Source of the DNA: Streptomyces spinoverrucosus
Lineage (GTDB): Bacteria > Actinomycetota > Actinomycetes > Streptomycetales > Streptomycetaceae
Length of the DNA stretch: 64,000 bases
Direction of reading: 5' to 3'
Assembly (NCBI RefSeq): GCF_015712165.1
Contig: NZ_JADPZX010000003.1
Span: 310,001-374,000, forward strand
Below, piece after piece: positions 10,628 through 19,320 of the stretch. The position numbers and the translations under genes were made by a program. The notes below the pieces were generated by a model. The model did not search any database. It worked only from the letters and a program-made list of their open reading frames with translations, and was not told the DNA's origin. The number at the start of each line of letters is the position of its first letter. Within the stretch, counting starts at the first letter, position 1.

Positions 10628-10655
10628 GGGTCCGGGCACCCATGTGCCCGGACCC
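10628..10655 (-). terminator. Strong stem-loop terminator after ADH gene
   Basis: GGGTCCGGGCAC (10628-10639) and GTGCCCGGACCC (10644-10655) pair perfectly over 12 bp with a CCAT loop, five bases past the ADH stop codon on the minus strand. No U-tract follows, which is usual for Streptomyces terminators. It separates the ADH transcript from the betB operon promoter region. Confidence 0.8.
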
Positions 10656-10660
10656 TTGTC

Positions 10661-11812
10661 TCACGCGGCGAGAGCGTGGCCGGGGTGCAGAACCACCTTG
10701 GTGTAGCCCTCGATGCGCTTGTCGAACTTCTCGTACGCCTGCGGCGCCTGGTCCAGCGGCAGCTCGTGGGAGACCACAAAGCTGGGCTTGGCGCGCTCGG
10801 CGATGATCAGATCGCGCAGCTGGCGGTTGTACCGCTTGACGTTGCACTGGCCGGTGCCCATCTTCTGACCCTTCTCGAACATCCTGCCGATCGAGACCAG
10901 AAGTTGGCCGTGCTTGGCGTGCTCGTCGGGGCCGCCCGGGTCGGACGGCACATACAGGCCCGGTACACCGAGCCTGCCGGTTGCCCGCACCGTCTCGACG
11001 AGCTCGTTGAGGACGATGGCCGGCTCCTCGTGGCTGGCGTCGTGCGCCTGGGCCTGGTACCCGACGGCGTCGACGCCCTTGTCGGTTCCCTCGCCGTTCG
11101 TCTGTTGCTTGATCTGCTCGGCCGGGTCGCCCTTGGTGAAGTCGATCGGGATGGCCCCGATCTCCTCCGCCTTGGCGAGTCGCTCCGGTACCCGGTCGAC
11201 GGAGAACACCTTCGCGGCACCGCGCAGCAGCGCCGAGTAGGCGGCCATCAGTCCCACTGGTCCGGCGCCGTAGACGGCCACGGACTCGCCGGGGATGACC
11301 TGTGCGAGCTCGCAGCCGTGGTACCCGGTCGGGAAGATGTCGGCGAGCAGGATGAAGTCGGTTTCGAACTCCTCTCCTTGCGGCAGCTTCAGGCAGTTGA
11401 AGTCCGCGTACGGAACCCGCAGCCGCTCGGCCTGACCGCCCTTGTACGGGCCCATGGCCACATATCCGTAGGCACCGCCCGCGAATCCGGGATTGACCGT
11501 CAGGCAGAATCCCGTCTCGCCGGCGAGGCAGTTCTTGCAGAATCCGCACGCGACGTTGAAGGGCATCACGACGCGGTCACCCTCGGACAAGGAGGTCACG
11601 CCGCTGCCGACCTCCTCGATGACACCGAGGTTCTCGTGCCCGAAGACGATGCCCGGCTCGGCCGCCGTGCGGCCCTCATACATGTGCAGGTCGGAGCCGC
11701 ATATCGCGGACGACGTGACCCGTACGAGCACGTCGTTGGGGTGCTGGATCTGCGGATCGTCGACGTCCCTCACCGTGACGCTGAAGGGCTTCTCGTAGAC
11801 AACGGCTTTCAC
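10661..11812 (-). CDS. Glutathione-independent formaldehyde dehydrogenase-type zinc ADH
   Basis: GTG at 11812 follows GGGAGG with eight bases of spacing. The 383-residue medium-chain dehydrogenase has zinc-site motifs SSAICGSDLHMYEGR and GHENLG, the structural-zinc cysteines CGFCKNCLAGETGFC, and the NAD loop GAGPVGLMAAYSALLRGA. The long insert before the cofactor domain and the phrases NPGFAGGAYGYVAMGPYKGGQ and GTGQCNVKRYN are typical of the nicotinoprotein/glutathione-independent formaldehyde dehydrogenase group. Choline demethylation yields formaldehyde, so a role downstream of the neighbouring choline operon is plausible, but the gene is separated by a terminator and could serve another aldehyde or alcohol. 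Confidence 0.8.
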   Translation of the reverse strand: MKAVVYEKPFSVTVRDVDDPQIQHPNDVLVRVTSSAICGSDLHMYEGRTAAEPGIVFGHENLGVIEEVGSGVTSLSEGDRVVMPFNVACGFCKNCLAGETGFCLTVNPGFAGGAYGYVAMGPYKGGQAERLRVPYADFNCLKLPQGEEFETDFILLADIFPTGYHGCELAQVIPGESVAVYGAGPVGLMAAYSALLRGAAKVFSVDRVPERLAKAEEIGAIPIDFTKGDPAEQIKQQTNGEGTDKGVDAVGYQAQAHDASHEEPAIVLNELVETVRATGRLGVPGLYVPSDPGGPDEHAKHGQLLVSIGRMFEKGQKMGTGQCNVKRYNRQLRDLIIAERAKPSFVVSHELPLDQAPQAYEKFDKRIEGYTKVVLHPGHALAA

Positions 11813-12209
11813 GTCCGTGACCTCCCGTCGAGCGCTGGAAGGCGGCAACGAGGACGGACCGCTGCCGGGGACGCACACGAGGGCGCGGCCCTGGAATACG
11901 CCGTGGCCCATGGGCTCGCCTCACCGCCGGTACTTCCAGGTAACGCCCCCGGATGAGGGGGTGCAACCCGCCCATCCTGACGTTGCCGGAGGCAGGTCGC
12001 TGCGGTGCTGGGCGGGCAGGTGTGGCCGGTGATGTTTGTGATCGGTATCGGTAGGTGGATGCCGGGGGTGCCGCGCCCGCACGGCGGTGGCGAACGGGGG
12101 CCCACGCGCTCGCTGCGGCGAGACGGTCTGGGTAAAGGAATTGCTCTCAGGCGGGCCGTTGACGATCATCACAGACGGCTTGCGAACTTTATTCTGCGAG
12201 GGGTCTGCG
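11813..12209. other. Divergent intergenic region, no gene recognised
   Basis: 397 bases between the leftward ADH gene and the rightward serine hydrolase gene. Short open frames here show no family pattern and no ribosome site. It contains TTGACG at 12168-12173, a possible -35 element for the serine hydrolase, but no good -10 at the right distance. A small CCCCC/GGGGG hairpin lies near 11947-11963. The promoters of both flanking genes should be here. Confidence 0.4.
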
Positions 12210-13298
12210 GTGACGATCGTGGCGAGGGCTGACGGCTTCGATCCGGCTTGTCTGGAGGAGGCCGTATCCGGAGTGGCGGAAGGAAAGGGCTTCTCCGGCA
12301 CTGTCCGCGTCACGCGACACGGGGAGCCGGTATTCACCCGCGCGTTTGGGATGGCGTCACGGCGGTGGTCCATACCGAACACGTGCGACACGCGCTTCCG
12401 GGTGGCGTCGGTGTCCAAGACGTTCACGGCGGTAGCCGTCCTGCAGCTCGTCGAGCGGAAGCAGGTCCGCCTGGACGACGCGCTGGTGGGCTTCGTGAAA
12501 GATCACATGCCCCAGCTCGATCCGCGTGTCACGGTCCACCACGCCCTGACGATGACGGCGGGGATCGGCGACTGGTTCGAGGAGGGCAGCGACGACTGGG
12601 AGGCCGAATGGACCGCCCTGACCTCCTCCCACCCGCTCTACCTGCTGCGGAGCAACAAGGACTACCTGCCGCTGTTCGCCGAGAAGCAGCCCCACTTCCC
12701 GCCGGGAGAGCGCCATCTCTACAACGGCGCCGGTTACATCCTGCTCGGCCTGCTCGTCGAATCGGTGACCGGCCGCCCCTTCGAGCAGGTCGTCGCCGAC
12801 GACGTCTTCGCCCGAGCCGGGATGAGCGCGGCCGGATTCCCGGCCCTGGACGACCTGGGGCCGGACATCGCGGAGGGCTACCTCACCACCGCCGACGGCC
12901 TCACGCCGTACCGGACCAATCACTACGCGACCACCCCCGGAGCCGCCGCCGACGGCGGGGCTACCTGTACCGCCGCCGATCTGACGGCCTTCGCCCACGC
13001 ACTGCGCCACGGGCGGCTGCTGAACGAGGAGACCACCCGCCTGGCGTTGACCCCGCAGGTCGACGAGCGTGAGGAGAAGGTCCGCGGCTACCGGTGGATG
13101 TACGGCTTCGGCCTCACCCACATCCTCGACGACGAAGGAACCGTCGTCCGCTGGGGCCACACGGGCGAGGAGGACGGGGTCAGTGCCCGCCTCTACCACT
13201 ACCCGCAGCAGGACCTGGACGTCGCCGTCCTCGGCAACATCAGCTGGTGCGCCGGCGACATGGGGTGGGCCATCCACGACGCCCTCGTCGACACCTGA
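12210..13298 (+). CDS. Serine hydrolase, beta-lactamase/DD-peptidase (class C-like) family
   Basis: GTG at 12210 lies after GAGGGG; the longer frame to 12087 has no start signal. The 362-residue protein has the triad of penicillin-recognising enzymes: SVSK (S-x-x-K) at about residue 70 within RVASVSKTFTAVAVLQLVE, YNGAGY (Y-x-N) and GHTGEEDG in place of K-T-G. No signal peptide is seen, so it is probably cytoplasmic, like many Streptomyces beta-lactamase-related esterases or D-amino-acid peptidases. Substrate unknown. It stands alone between two regions without clear genes. Confidence 0.8.
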   Translation: MTIVARADGFDPACLEEAVSGVAEGKGFSGTVRVTRHGEPVFTRAFGMASRRWSIPNTCDTRFRVASVSKTFTAVAVLQLVERKQVRLDDALVGFVKDHMPQLDPRVTVHHALTMTAGIGDWFEEGSDDWEAEWTALTSSHPLYLLRSNKDYLPLFAEKQPHFPPGERHLYNGAGYILLGLLVESVTGRPFEQVVADDVFARAGMSAAGFPALDDLGPDIAEGYLTTADGLTPYRTNHYATTPGAAADGGATCTAADLTAFAHALRHGRLLNEETTRLALTPQVDEREEKVRGYRWMYGFGLTHILDDEGTVVRWGHTGEEDGVSARLYHYPQQDLDVAVLGNISWCAGDMGWAIHDALVDT

Positions 13299-13593
13299 GA
13301 CAGCCGCGTGGCGCGGCGGTGCCGAGCTGCCTTCGAGCGGGTCCGGCGCCGCTGTCTGATGCGTCGGTCTCGGTGCTGCCGGTGCGGAACCGTCGATCAC
13401 TCCTTCGAACTGCTCGCACGGCGGTCCGTCACCCGGCAGGGGCCTTGCAGCGCGGTTCTGATCACGATCACGGGGGCCGCCACACCGCCAGTAGGTTTAT
13501 CGGCGCCTCTTAGCCCACCTGGCTGTATGTGACAGCGCCGATCACCTGTCCGTGCGCCCTGTCGTGCTTCCATCGCGTCAGGAGGCACACGAC

Positions 13594-13976
13594 ATGGCTG
13601 ACCACCGACAGCAGAACATCCGTTCCGCGCTCACCGGGTGCACAGCCATGCCGCGCCGAGACCCCACGCTCGGGTGCCCGTGGCTTCCGGATCCATCCCG
13701 CGCTCGCCGTGCGCACCCCACAAAGGCAGGACCCGGTCGTCGGCGTCCGCGGCCCGCGCGCGGCGTTCGACTGCCCCGGCACCCCGCCCGCGCCGCCACG
13801 CGACGCGCCGGAATCGATCTCGTCGAACCGCACCGCCACGCCCTGACCGACGAACACGCCTGCCTTTCGTCCACCACCCGGCCGGCGGCGATGCCGTGAG
13901 TCTCGCCGAGGGCCGTCGCCGGACCGTGGACGCCACCACCGTCGTACCCATGCCGGAGGAGACAGCTGATGACTGA
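13594..13976 (+). pseudogene. Possible degraded small gene before the P450
   Basis: The stretch 13299-13968 has no recognisable intact gene. ATG at 13594 has a textbook AGGAGG (13580-13585) and reads MADHRQQNIRSALTG, but this frame soon becomes Arg/Pro-rich with low third-position GC and stops at 13899. A different frame ends VSLAEGRRRTVDATTVVPMPEETADD at 13976, overlapping the P450 ATG exactly as a coupled upstream gene would. A good start in one frame and a good coupled end in another suggest a gene broken by indels. The family is not recognised. 13299-13593 holds nothing I can identify. Confidence 0.3.
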
Positions 13977-15174
13977 GGACAACGAAGCGATCACCTGCCC
14001 TTTCGACTTCAGTGAAGCCCTGGAGTTCGACCCCGCGCTCGCCGATCTGATGCGTCGCGGTTCCCCCACACGGATCCGGCTTCGCTACGGCGACGCCGAC
14101 GCCTGGTTGGTCACGGGCTTCGAGGCCGTCAAGCAGGTGACCACCGACCACCGGCTCAGTCGGGCGGGCATCATCGGCCAGGACTATCCGCGGATGACTC
14201 CGGAGCCCATCGTTTCCCCCGAGTCGGTCAATGTCATGGACCCGCCGCACAGCACCCGCGTCCGCCGCCTGGCCTCGCAGGCATTCTCCCAGCAGCACGT
14301 CGAGGCCATGCGGCCCCGGATCATCCGCCTCACGGACCTCCTGCTGGACGAGATGGAGCGGGAGGGCCCGCCCGCGGATCTGGTTCGGCACCTGTCCAAC
14401 ACGCTTCCCAAGCACACCATCCTGGACCTGCTCGGCATCGAACGGCAGGAATGGCCGCGGATCGAGGAGTCCGTGCGCCAGTTGCTGGTCGTCGGTGCGG
14501 ACAGCAAGCAGGCCGCCGCCAGCGCCAAGGCCGATCTGACGGCCTACTTCGCCAAACTCGTTGAACAGCGCCGGAATTCACCCGGTCCGGACCTCATCAG
14601 TGCGATGGCCGCGGCGCGCGACGGTGAGGAGCAACTGGACGACAGGGAACTGGCCGTCATGACGCTGACGCTGGCGCTCAGCGGCCAGGACACGGCGACC
14701 TGCCAGATCAGCGATATCGCCTACCTGCTTCTGACACGTCCCGAGCTCATGGAGCACCTGAGGCGTCGGCCCGAGACCCTGACTGACGTCCTGCACGAGA
14801 TGCTTCGCTACATCCCGTTCCGCAAGGGGGTCGGCATCCCCCGGGTGGCCCTGGAGGACGTGGAACTGGACGGAGTGCGCATCCGGGCGGGCGAGTTCGT
14901 CCACGTGTCGTACCTGACGGCCAACCGCGACCCGGAACGCTACCCGGACCCGCATGTCATCGACGTCGACCGGCCGAACAGTCCGCACATGACGTTCGGC
15001 TGGGGCGGGCACCGCTGCATCGCCATGTCCTTGGCCATGGCAGAGCTCGAAGTCGCCATCGGGCGGCTCATTGAACGCTTCCCCGGGCTGCGGCTCGTGG
15101 TGCCGCCCGAGGAAGTGCGGTGGGACACCGACACGATCAGGCGGTTCCCGCTGGAGCTGCCAGTGGCCTGGTAG
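13969..15174 (+). CDS. Cytochrome P450 monooxygenase
   Basis: 401 residues, full length for a bacterial soluble P450. The haem-binding loop is FGWGGHRCIAMSLA with the axial Cys; the usual Gly two residues after Cys is Ala. The K-helix E-x-x-R is EMLR, and the I-helix reads ALSGQDTAT, keeping the acid-Thr pair used for oxygen activation. VMDPPHSTRVRRL is the typical helix-C segment. No ferredoxin, reductase or biosynthetic cluster gene is adjacent, so the redox partners must be encoded elsewhere and the substrate is unknown. Its ATG overlaps the end of a possible degraded upstream frame (ATGACTGA). Confidence 0.9.
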   Translation: MTEDNEAITCPFDFSEALEFDPALADLMRRGSPTRIRLRYGDADAWLVTGFEAVKQVTTDHRLSRAGIIGQDYPRMTPEPIVSPESVNVMDPPHSTRVRRLASQAFSQQHVEAMRPRIIRLTDLLLDEMEREGPPADLVRHLSNTLPKHTILDLLGIERQEWPRIEESVRQLLVVGADSKQAAASAKADLTAYFAKLVEQRRNSPGPDLISAMAAARDGEEQLDDRELAVMTLTLALSGQDTATCQISDIAYLLLTRPELMEHLRRRPETLTDVLHEMLRYIPFRKGVGIPRVALEDVELDGVRIRAGEFVHVSYLTANRDPERYPDPHVIDVDRPNSPHMTFGWGGHRCIAMSLAMAELEVAIGRLIERFPGLRLVVPPEEVRWDTDTIRRFPLELPVAW

Positions 15175-15426
15175 GGGGTTCGCCCGGCCACTACGACGCG
15201 GGCGGGGACCCTGCGGCCGGTCCCCGCCCCACACCGCTGCCCAGCCAGAGTTGGTCACGGAGTTCATTGCCGCGAGGTGTGCTTGGCGCTTCGCTCGTCC
15301 GTCGAGGTCATGACCGCGTGTGTCTGCTCTCGGCTGAACCGCAGCGTAGGGGAGGCGTGTCCGGGAGCACGGCGGAGCCCGCGCTCCCGGCCCCATGTCG
15401 TGCCGTGGCCCGCCCCGGTCCCCCGC

Positions 15427-15655
15427 TCACCTGGTCAAAGTGCCCTGGTGGAAGTACATCCGCCAGCCCGTCTCCGTCAGCCGCCAAAGAGAGCTCCGCC
15501 ATGCCCGACGGCCCTGGTTGTCGGCGCAGTACGTCAGATGAACGATGCCCGGGGGAAAGCACGCACCTCGGGATCGAGTAGCCGCATCTCCCGATCGATG
15601 GCCGCCTGCAGCGTCCCGGGCGGCCCCTTGCCCCGGTTGACGACCCTGCCGGCTC
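15427..15655 (-). pseudogene. Remnant of DUF4440/NTF2-like gene with missing middle
   Basis: Reading the minus strand, one frame gives GPPGTLQAAIDREMRLLDPEVRA and, after a frame change near 15555, another gives PGIVHLTYCADNQGRR then AWRSSLWRLTETGWRMYFHQ ending at a TGA (15427-15429). These are the N-terminal helix and the last beta-strands of a small NTF2-like DUF4440 protein common in Streptomyces; the central 40-50 residues are absent. No start with a ribosome site is visible. It occupies the middle of the 15175-15753 gap between the P450 and the secreted protein; the rest of that gap shows no gene. Confidence 0.6.
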
Positions 15656-15753
15656 AGTGGACTGATGACACGTCAGAGACGGGTGCGCAACCTTTCGTTG
15701 TCTTCGGTGGTCGATCAGTTGGCTTTCGACACATACGAAGAACAGGGAGCATC

Positions 15754-17085
15754 ATGAGTACGTCTTCCGTCGTCCGGGCCGCGGCGCGGTTCGGCGTGTG
15801 CGCCGCCGCGGCGGGTCTGGTCACGGTCGGGATGTCGGCACCGGCCGTCGCCGCCAGTGACACGCTGTGGATCCAGGCGCCCTACGAGTCCGTGCTGCCC
15901 AAGGCGGCAGACGGCGGGCAGGGCCCGGCGACCACCCTCGGCCTCGGGCTGTACCACGACAACGCCGACTACACCGTCACCGACGGCCGGCTCACCGTCG
16001 ACGTCTCCGGACTGACCGGCGTCGCCGACGTCACCTGGCCCGCGAACTGCGCCCCGACCGGCACCACCGCCGTGTGCAGCATCCCCGAGGTGCCCACGAA
16101 CAGCGCCACCCAGGTCCAGCTCCAGGTGCGCGCGGCGGCCGGCGCGGACATCGACGTCACCGGCAAGATCACCTACCAGGCGACGGCCACCACCACGATG
16201 GGCGGCGAGCTCAGATCGCCCGAGGGCTTCGAGACCACGGTGCGCATCGCTTCGGGCCCCGACCTGGTCCTCACCGGCCCCGCGCCGGTCGAGGGTGTCA
16301 TGCCGGGTGCCTCCGTGCCCGTGCCGTTCTCCGTCGTCAACAACGGCAACGAGCCGGCCCAGGGCGTCCAGGTCACCCTGTATGTCACCCGCGGCCTGCG
16401 CCTGGACGGGCTCGCGCCACAGTGCACCAGCACCCCGATCGGTGAGGGCGCCATCAAGCCCGTCACCAAGGTGGACTGCGCTTTCGACGACGTCGTCCAG
16501 CCGGGCGGCTCGTTCACGCTGCCGCAGCCGCTGCAGGCGACTGTGGCGTCCTACGCCCTGAACGAGCGCATCGACATCGGCGTCGCGCCGAGCGGAGGCG
16601 AGGACATCTCGCCCGGCGACAACGGCACGGTCGCCGGGATCGAGGCCGTCAACACTGCTGACTTCGCGGTGCGCGGTGCGAGGGTGAGCGGCGCTGCCGG
16701 CGAGACCGTGCAGGCCGCGCTGACGTTCCGCAACCGTGGTCCGGCGTGGATCGCGAACCTCGGCTCCGGCGACCCCGTCGGCCACATCGACTTCATCGTG
16801 CCCAAGGGCGCCACGGTCACCGGCGTGCCGGAGAACTGCTCGGGCCGCACACTGCAGGGCGACTGGTACGAGGGCACCACCGGGGCCCCGCGCTATGTGT
16901 GCGACCTGCCGATCTGGGTGGCCGAGAAGCAGACCGTGACCTTCCCGTTCCAGCTGCGCATCGACACCGTCATCGCGCGTTCCACCGGCGAGGTGACGCT
17001 GAAGCCTCCGTACGGTGACGGGTTCGCGTTCGACCCGATCGCCGCCAACAACACAGCGAAGCTGGTCCTCAACCCGGCCGTCTGA
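15754..17085 (+). CDS. Secreted beta-sandwich protein of unknown function
   Basis: ATG at 15754 follows AGGGAG; the much longer open frame upstream has no start signal. Residues 1-32 form a signal peptide (hydrophobic core, then APAVAASDT). The remaining ~410 residues are rich in Val, Thr, Gly and Asp with a repeated Ig-like/CARDB-type pattern: DLVLTGPAPVEGVMPG, VPFSVVNNGNEPAQGVQVTL, AALTFRNRGPAWIANLGS. Paired cysteines (CAP...CSI, QCTS...DCAF, NCSG...VCDL) suggest three disulphides, each in a similar place of one domain, so probably three tandem domains. No sortase signal or catalytic motif is seen. It is followed by a strong hairpin and is probably monocistronic. Confidence 0.75.
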   Translation: MSTSSVVRAAARFGVCAAAAGLVTVGMSAPAVAASDTLWIQAPYESVLPKAADGGQGPATTLGLGLYHDNADYTVTDGRLTVDVSGLTGVADVTWPANCAPTGTTAVCSIPEVPTNSATQVQLQVRAAAGADIDVTGKITYQATATTTMGGELRSPEGFETTVRIASGPDLVLTGPAPVEGVMPGASVPVPFSVVNNGNEPAQGVQVTLYVTRGLRLDGLAPQCTSTPIGEGAIKPVTKVDCAFDDVVQPGGSFTLPQPLQATVASYALNERIDIGVAPSGGEDISPGDNGTVAGIEAVNTADFAVRGARVSGAAGETVQAALTFRNRGPAWIANLGSGDPVGHIDFIVPKGATVTGVPENCSGRTLQGDWYEGTTGAPRYVCDLPIWVAEKQTVTFPFQLRIDTVIARSTGEVTLKPPYGDGFAFDPIAANNTAKLVLNPAV

Positions 17086-17095
17086 CGGCCCGGTT

Positions 17096-17132
17096 CCGGG
17101 GCCCGGGGCTGCTGTCATGCCCCGGGTCCCGG
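17096..17132 (+). terminator. Stem-loop terminator
   Basis: A 14-bp stem (17096-17109 with 17119-17132, one G-U pair) and a 9-base loop lie 10 bases after the secreted-protein stop. The stem is almost pure G/C, as usual for this genus. Confidence 0.75.
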
Positions 17133-17285
17133 GCCACCAGTTCCACGTCGGCGACCGAGCCGCAGAGAGTCCACTCCCATCGGAGATTGACTCGCCGAAG
17201 TGTTCAACGGGCTGCCTTGGACGGCACGTGCGGTCGGACTGTCAGAGGGCCGGCCCGCCCAGCAACTGCCGCCGCGCACGCGGCC

Positions 17286-17738
17286 TCAGCCGATGGTGAA
17301 GCTCGCCGCCTTCTTGTCGAAGGTGGTCGTGCCGTCCTTGGCGGTGGTGAGGGTGGCGACGTGCCAGGGGCCGCGCGGGGACTCGGCGGCCTCGGCGGCG
17401 GTCACGGGAATCTTGTAGGTGCAGCGGGCGGTGTCGTCGCCAGCGGGCTTGCAGGTGGCCGAATCCGCCTCGGCCATGTCCTTCTCGGTCAGTTCGTCCT
17501 TGGCGAAGGTGTCGTCGGCCGGCCAGGCCAGGACCTTCAGGCTCTTGACGCCGGAAGACGCCGTGACCTCGGTGGTGAAGGTGAACGAGCCGTCCCGGTC
17601 CCCGTCGGGGGCCGCGTAGCGGGCGTCGCTGTTGTCCAGGGCGGGCTGCTGGTCCTCGGCGTAGGCGAAGGCGAAGGCTCCGGCGCCGCCGAGGACGACG
17701 ATTGCGGCGGCGGCGGACAGGGCGATACGTCGGGACAT
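17286..17738 (-). CDS. DUF5707 secreted protein
   Basis: 150 residues with a signal peptide (MSRRIALSAAAAIVVLGGAGAF). The mature part, with DGDRDGSFTFTTEVTASSG, SLKVLAWPADDTF, EKDMAEADSATCKPAGDDTA and CTYKIPV, matches the DUF5707 family that is widespread and often multi-copy in Streptomyces. Two Cys probably form one disulphide. Function unknown; an all-beta extracellular protein. It is transcribed toward the secreted-protein terminator region. Confidence 0.75.
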   Translation of the reverse strand: MSRRIALSAAAAIVVLGGAGAFAFAYAEDQQPALDNSDARYAAPDGDRDGSFTFTTEVTASSGVKSLKVLAWPADDTFAKDELTEKDMAEADSATCKPAGDDTARCTYKIPVTAAEAAESPRGPWHVATLTTAKDGTTTFDKKAASFTIG

Positions 17739-17994
17739 GGCAGGTCTCCCCGTGACTGTGTCAACTCGTTCTGGAGCCGGCGCTCTTGGCCGCGCCGCTG
17801 CCTCGATGCTCGCGGCGCAGGGCGGCCCGGGCCTGAGCAGAGATACTCAATCGCGCCTAGGCGGTTTCGCCCGGCTCGGCGTACCGCACCCCTCCCCGTC
17901 CCGCCGATTACCTGGCAGGTCATCGACCCCTGCGCGGGCTGGGTGCCACGATCGTCCCTGTACGGAACCGACCGGCCAGGTCCAGGAGGACGCC

Positions 17995-18342
17995 ATGCCC
18001 GCGTACGCCATCGCCCACCTGCGAGACGCCGCCTTGCACCCAGAGGTCGCCGAGTACATCGAGCGTATCCCGGGCACCTTCGAGCCATACGGCGGCCGGT
18101 TCCTCGTGCACGTCACGCCGCACGAGGTGAAGGAGGGGAGCTGGCCCGGGGCCGTGGTGGTGATCGGATTCCCGGGGATCGCCGAGGCGCGTGCCTGGTG
18201 GGACTCGCCCGCCTACCAGGAGATCGCCCCGCTGCGCTCACGGCACATCGAGGGCGACATCATCCTCGTCGAGGGCGTACCCGAGGACTACGACCCGGCC
18301 GTCACCGCGAAAAAGCTGCGCGAGGCCATGGCGGCCGAATAG
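17995..18342 (+). CDS. DUF1330 family protein
   Basis: ATG at 17995 follows AGGAGGA. 115 residues, the length of the ferredoxin-like dimeric DUF1330 family, with the expected YAIAHLRD start, PYGGRFLVH core, VVVIGFPGIAEARAWWDSPAYQEI and the closing HIEGDIILVEG. Members are small alpha-beta-barrel-like proteins without known chemistry. It stands alone, with no operon partner. Confidence 0.85.
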   Translation: MPAYAIAHLRDAALHPEVAEYIERIPGTFEPYGGRFLVHVTPHEVKEGSWPGAVVVIGFPGIAEARAWWDSPAYQEIAPLRSRHIEGDIILVEGVPEDYDPAVTAKKLREAMAAE

Positions 18343-18480
18343 GGCCTGTCCGGCGGATCAGGTCGCAGGAAATCGGCGGTGATTCGTGGACGCAGGTGAG
18401 CGGGGGCGATGGGGGCCCCGCGCGAGCGCGTTCGAGCGTGGGGGAGCGTCGAGCTGCAAGGACGAGGAGGGAGGGACCAC
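18343..18480. repeat. Possible dispersed Streptomyces intergenic repeat
   Basis: The gap begins with GGCCTGTCCGGCGGATCAGG and continues with GTGGACGCAGGTGAGCGG and GAGCGCGTTCGAGCGTGGG. From memory these resemble a non-coding element found between genes, often near IS ends, in many Streptomyces genomes. Only one copy is in the window, so the call cannot be confirmed here. Confidence 0.3.
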
Positions 18481-18483
18481 ACG

Positions 18484-19320
18484 TCAGGCCTCCAGCCCCT
18501 TCCGCAGGCGGTCGGCGAACTCGGCGGGGTGCGTGGTCAGGCCGGTGTGCCCGCCTGGAAAGTGCTGAAGTTCCGTGCCGAGACGCTCGGCCAGGAAGGC
18601 GGCTGGACGGTAGGGGAGCTCGCCGCTCGAGTCCTGGCCACAGGCGAGCACAAGTCGGTCTGACAGTGCCTCCAGTCGGTGGATGTCCGGGGCGTAGGAC
18701 ATGAAACTGGGCACGATGCGTCCAATGAAGTACGGCAAGTTGGCCATCGTCCGCTCAGCCCGCTCCGCTGCTTGCGGCGGAAGCTCGACCTCGGCCTTCG
18801 GGCCGGCATTGTCGCCGTCCTTCTTCAGCCCCGCGGCGAATACAGCCATCGCCGGCATGAGCCCTTGGATGCGGAACGTCTCCTGCACGCGCGCGATGAG
18901 CACCCGGTGTTCGGGGGCGTCCGGCAGGACTTCCACCACCGGTGGCTCGTGCGCCACGACGCGTTCGATGCGCTCCGGATGCGCAGCGAGCAGGTGCAGG
19001 GCGGCGATCGCGCCCGCGCTGGCGCCGAACACGCGAGCGGGCTCGCCCGGCGACAGCAGTTCCAACATCCGGAACGCGTCATCGGCGTGCTCGGCCACTC
19101 GCTGCTCAGCCTCGGGGTCGTCCAACGTGCTGCGCGACATGCCGCGCGGGTCGTAGGTGGCGACGGTGTATTCCGTGGCCAGGGCGTCGGCGATGCCGTC
19201 GAAGGAGGCTGCGCCCCCCGTCCCACCGGGGATCAGCAGCAGGAGCGGGCCCTGACCGCGCGTTTCGTAGTGCAGTGTCGCGCCGTCCACACGCAGGCTG
19301 CCGACGGTCTGACCGGTCAT
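18484..19320 (-). CDS. Alpha/beta-fold hydrolase
   Basis: 278 residues. The oxyanion region LLLIPGGTGGAASFDGIADAL, the arginine-glycine strand YDPRGMSRS, the nucleophile elbow GASAGAIAALHLLAAHPERI (Ser in G-A-S-A-G) and the C-terminal His in FPGGHTGLTTHP give a full catalytic set. The ATG overlaps the TetR stop by ATGA, so the two are co-translated. This TetR-plus-hydrolase pair is common in Streptomyces and probably detoxifies or hydrolyses the ligand sensed by the regulator; the ligand is unknown. Confidence 0.85.
   Translation of the reverse strand: MTGQTVGSLRVDGATLHYETRGQGPLLLLIPGGTGGAASFDGIADALATEYTVATYDPRGMSRSTLDDPEAEQRVAEHADDAFRMLELLSPGEPARVFGASAGAIAALHLLAAHPERIERVVAHEPPVVEVLPDAPEHRVLIARVQETFRIQGLMPAMAVFAAGLKKDGDNAGPKAEVELPPQAAERAERTMANLPYFIGRIVPSFMSYAPDIHRLEALSDRLVLACGQDSSGELPYRPAAFLAERLGTELQHFPGGHTGLTTHPAEFADRLRKGLEA

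Noticed and set aside
13969..15174. P450 as part of a secondary-metabolite cluster
   Set aside because: No ferredoxin, synthase, regulator or resistance gene within 8 kb on either side.
15277..15753. Long N-terminal extension of the secreted protein
   Set aside because: It lacks a ribosome site, precedes a clear signal peptide and overlaps the antisense DUF4440 remnant.
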